A stretch of DNA of 64,000 bases from Sindora glabra (Eukaryota; Streptophyta; Magnoliopsida; Fabales; Fabaceae). Position numbers and translations under genes: made by a program. The stretch is from positions 42,813,352 to 42,877,351 of the forward strand of contig CM035235.1 of the NCBI GenBank assembly GCA_020226215.1. Direction: 5' to 3'. The notes under the pieces are model-generated. The model made no database searches. It was given only the letters and a program-made list of their open reading frames with translations, and had not been told where the DNA came from. Of this stretch, positions 60,636 through 64,000 are shown piece after piece (the first letter of the stretch is position 1; every line of letters starts with the position of its first letter).

Positions 60636-61704
60636 AAAAAATTATTTATTTATATATATGATAAACCATCAATGAGTTGATATGTTATATTAAATCTATA
60701 ATAGTGTTTCTTATACAATTGACTGAGGTAATAAGTCCTTCGATCATTAAGAATATATTAATTATAAAATTTAAAATAACAATTCTACATTTTTAATTTT
60801 ATTTCTTTTATAAAATGAAATAACAAATTATTTTAAAATTTAAACAAATTTTATAATATTTGTAATAATCTCGTGGGTGGCATGGGATTATTTGTAACTA
60901 GAAATAGTTAGTTTAGAGAGGGCATTAGTGATTCATTGAATTCCATTTTTATCAAAAACCTTAACATTTTACTCCTCTCACTTACCCACTCGATCCCACT
61001 TCTTCTTTGTATTGGAAAAATAGATGGAGATGAAGTGACAAGAAAATAATAATATAAGATGAAATAAGAAGGAAATTGTAAGAGAGATAGAATAAGAAGG
61101 GAATTGTTTTGAGAAGTATAGTACACTTTCCTAAAGGTTTATATTTCTCACGATACAATAAAATACAAAATTCTTTAATCTAAAGTAGTGAAAAAAGTTT
61201 AATAGAAAACTCTATTTATAATTATTGAACAAATATAATTTCTCACTATATACTTATTGCAAACAATCATGTCTTTTTAAAGTGACTTCTCACTAAATAA
61301 TTATTATAAATAGTTATATGTCCTTGCAAAGTGATTTCTTAATTGATAACTATTATAAACAATTATGTCTTTCTAAAATTTTAAATTAAAAAAAAAAAGG
61401 AAACCTTTTGTTTACAAATTTAAACTTGAAAGTCATCTTTGACACTATGTATATATGATTATTATGAAAAGTTTATTAATAAATTCGCTCAGGATTTTCA
61501 TTTATATACCCTTTAAAACCAATTTTCCCAAATAATGTAAAACTTTAAAAAGTCACCAACATTCATAAATTACCAATACTTTGTTTCACCTTTTTCCTTC
61601 TATTCTTTTATATGCCAACATATAGTTAGAATAGTAGCTAGTTTAATGAAAATAATTATAATTAGAAAGAAATTGATAATGTATAATGGGCAAATGGTTC
61701 CATA
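60636..61704. other. AT-rich sequence without a recognised gene
   Basis: No domain or repeat was recognised. A short imperfect direct repeat lies around 61300-61375 (AACTATTATAAACAATTATGT type). The minus-strand frame at 60908-61126 has no known motif. Confidence 0.5.
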
Positions 61705-62368
61705 TGTTAGACTCTTGATTGGAATTGCTTGGATTATCTCTTAATAGAAACACAAGGCATCAAGAGAAGCATCTATATTTCAAAAGGACTAATCACAAGA
61801 GCCAAAAGATTCAAAGAGGCATGCCAAGGGAGGTAAAGCTAAAAGGTTCAAAGAGGCACTCCAAGGACTAATTCAAGATAAAGTGGCATATGTACATTTT
61901 GGTCTTAGATTGAACTTAAGGCCAATTTGGTCATTTGCAACCATTATATCATCTTAATTTATGTTGTTATATTCTAAGATTTCTTGTGCCTTTTACCTTT
62001 CACCTAGAGTTATTTACTATGCTCTATTAGTCATTTGATGCTGCTTATAGTGGGCTTGGACAATAAAAATAGTATTGGGCCTATTTGGATCCATTTAAAC
62101 CCATTTTTTCTAGGTTATCATTTAAGCTATATGGAGAGGCTTATTGCTTTGTTGAATGAAAATCTTGTCCTCTTATGAGCATTCTCTCTTGAGTTCTTAA
62201 AAGAACTACCTTTTAGACTTATCAAAGGATTCATGGATTCACATTTTGTTGTATTTAAAATATCACTTATTACTCACATTTTTCTTTGTTTTCTGGAGTG
62301 CACTGTGAATACTCTTTTGCTTTCTTTTTGATATGCTGAACTTTGGGACAATTCATCACAGAATCTCA
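61705..62368 (+). repeat. Candidate 5' LTR at the right edge
   Basis: Its limits are inferred from the TGTTAG start and the CA just before the primer-site-like sequence. No partner LTR is visible in the window. Confidence 0.5.
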
Positions 62369-64000
62369 TTATTTGATATTCAGAGCCTTGGTTCCCAAAT
62401 TCTGGTTTACAATTTCTTTGAATTTTAGTTCCGTTCTCCTATTCTCAATTTGTTGTTTGCGATTTCCAAATTGCATTTCTGCTGTCTTAATTGCATTACA
62501 TCATTGTTTCATTGTTCTGTCTAATTGTGAATTGTGTTCGGTGTCTTTTGCTATTACACCTTCACTATCCATTTACTACGTTGCATCTTTCAATTGTGTT
62601 TAAGTAGTTCTTATTTATTGAAGTCCATCTTGAATTCTATGTTTAGCCATTCAAGCGCTTGAATATTTGACTGTCATTCACTTGTTGCAACCTTGCGTCA
62701 GTATTCATTTGTTTAAACAAGTTTTAGTTGGTTGTCCCATCAATTGCATCATGCATCTTATGGTTTGAGCTATCTCTAAACCCTTGTGAATTATAACATC
62801 TTACTGCTGAATCTTGTGTCATTTAGTTGAATTCCAATTCGTTTGCATCTTAATTTGTCAAAATTTCACAAACTGAGTCTAAATGGTTTTTGAATTAGTG
62901 GCCGCACCTTCAACTGTTATTATGTTTTGTCCAGTCAACTTGTGTTTGAATCGCGTCTTGGTCAATTGTATTGCCTTGTTTAATTGCACCTTACTTGTTT
63001 CATCAGAAGTTAAAACCATGTCATCTAGCCAACCTCTGTCTCATTTTTCCATCCAAAATTATAGTCAAAGGGTGTTGAGTCAAATTAAGGGGTGCTGCCC
63101 AAGTTTGGTGTGTCGCGTTATTTCCGTCCCTTTCAATTCAAGTTCATCTGGTCTGTCGGTACTTGAATCTCTTTGTCTCGTGTTTCGAGTTTGTCTCACA
63201 TTTAGTCATTTTCTGTCCTTCCATTGTGTCGAGGTAATTCATATATTAAAATTCAAGTTGTTCATGTATTTCGTCCTGTCTGCATTCTGTTTAAAGTGCC
63301 GTAAGTGAAGTCACGTCTTAACTTACCTTGTGTCGGTATGGAACGTTTTATTAGTGCTGTCTCAAAGTGGTATTTTCCTCCAAAGTTTCTTTTGTTTTGC
63401 TCTTGTCATTCCTGCTTTCAATTCGGTTCTGCCCAGCCTTCATTTATGTGTTCCATATTGCTGCGTAATTTCGCTTGTAACTGCACTTATCTTCCATTTT
63501 GGTGTGATGTTCTATCCAATTTCAATATCATGTTCCTGTTAATTGTGAGTTTGAGCATTTGGGTGTTTTGAGCTATGTCAAAGGAATGAATGAGTTGTGA
63601 TTGTTGAAAACAAAGGAAGAAGAAAATTAAAAGTGAAGTGCTGAATAGCTGTGGGAAGAAAAAAAGGGAAAAAACCAGAAGAAGAATAGAAAGTGGTAGC
63701 TGGTAATGAAAAAAAAAAGGATTGAAAAGAACAAAAGAAAAGACAGCAAGAAAGAAACAAGTGAAGAGAAGAAGTTGTTTAAGTATTGAAAAACCAACAG
63801 AAAGTTGTTGCTATTCATTTCCTAACTTGAAATTCTCATTTTGAGTTCATTGTTCATTGCACTTTTAAGTTTTGTGTCTCAAGTCTTCTTTCCATTTTTT
63901 CTTATCCTCATGAATATGATTTTAAATTTTTGAGTTTTTGAGTTCGTGTTTATCTTGTGTCTTTAAACTTCCAAGTTCGAGTCTATAACCATTTTTCCAT
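61705..64000 (+). mobile_element. LTR retrotransposon, 5' part, running off the window
   Basis: A primer-site-like TTTGATATTCAGAGCCTTGG at about 62372-62391 is close to TGGTATCAGAGCC. Upstream, about 664 bp from TGTTAGACTC (61705) to AATCTCA (62368) have the TG...CA limits expected of an LTR. Downstream is a long leader with purine-rich stretches (about 63600-63760). No gag or pol begins before 64000. The open frames at 62883-63308 and 63305-63571 are Cys/Phe/Ser-rich and have no known domain, so they are not called. The 3' LTR lies outside, so the left limit is not proved. Confidence 0.6.

Noticed and set aside
62883..63571. Open frames of 141 and 88 codons near the right edge
   Set aside because: Cys/Phe/Ser-rich translations of a T-rich leader, overlapping in several frames, no recognised domain.
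1..64000. CRISPR array, phage, operon or plasmid features
   Set aside because: The introns, plant retrotransposons and TNL gene show eukaryotic nuclear DNA; the tandem repeats lack the spacer-repeat pattern.

Overview
This is a gene-poor, AT-rich stretch of plant nuclear DNA. A TIR-NB-LRR (TNL) resistance gene with the usual four-exon layout, a class essentially absent from grasses, points to a eudicot. The species cannot be named from the sequence alone. No rRNA, tRNA or CRISPR array was recognised, and no intact novel multi-gene system was found.

Left part (1-17.2 kb) is layered mobile DNA. A decayed Ty1/copia element with both LTRs and a GTGCA target duplication lies at 1036-7939. It has split a trinucleotide-rich tract and itself carries an inverted solo LTR (5156-6534, target duplication CAAAC) inside its RNase H region. 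A minus-strand LINE-type RNase H remnant follows at about 9.4-10.0 kb. A non-coding LTR element (about 11.87-17.23 kb) has its 3' LTR split by a 2.87 kb CACTA transposon.

Middle part (17.7-35.2 kb) is a tandem duplication of a short-chain dehydrogenase/reductase gene (SDR, neomenthol dehydrogenase/salutaridine reductase type), five exons per copy. Copy 1 (22771-26125) is a clear pseudogene with a frameshift, a stop, lost splice sites and an LTR-like insertion in exon 5; a 3.57 kb Mutator-like element (MULE) sits in its upstream region. Copy 2 (28107-34273) has five exons that together would encode 295 residues with all catalytic residues, but the donor after exon 3 reads TT instead of GT. Its fourth intron is swollen by two MULE-type MITEs and a (TA)n tract. 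A further TIR element with near-9-bp target duplication follows it.

The 36-44.6 kb stretch holds no recognisable gene, only repeats, a hairpin and CACTA-like termini. A TNL pseudogene occupies 45043-54289. Its large first intron contains a full-length second copy of the non-coding LTR family (47098-50477). It has a frameshift in the NB domain, a stop in exon 3, a late frameshift, and substitutions at the TIR catalytic glutamate, P-loop and MHD motif. About 3 kb downstream is a relic of a second TNL 3' end with its flank (about 57.2-58.4 kb), so this was once a TNL cluster. The right edge has a MULE with long inverted repeats (59352-60635) and the 5' end of another LTR retrotransposon (from about 61.7 kb) that runs out of the window.

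Overall the window shows how tandem gene copies decay while transposons pile into introns, promoters and each other. The order of insertions can be read from target duplications and nesting.
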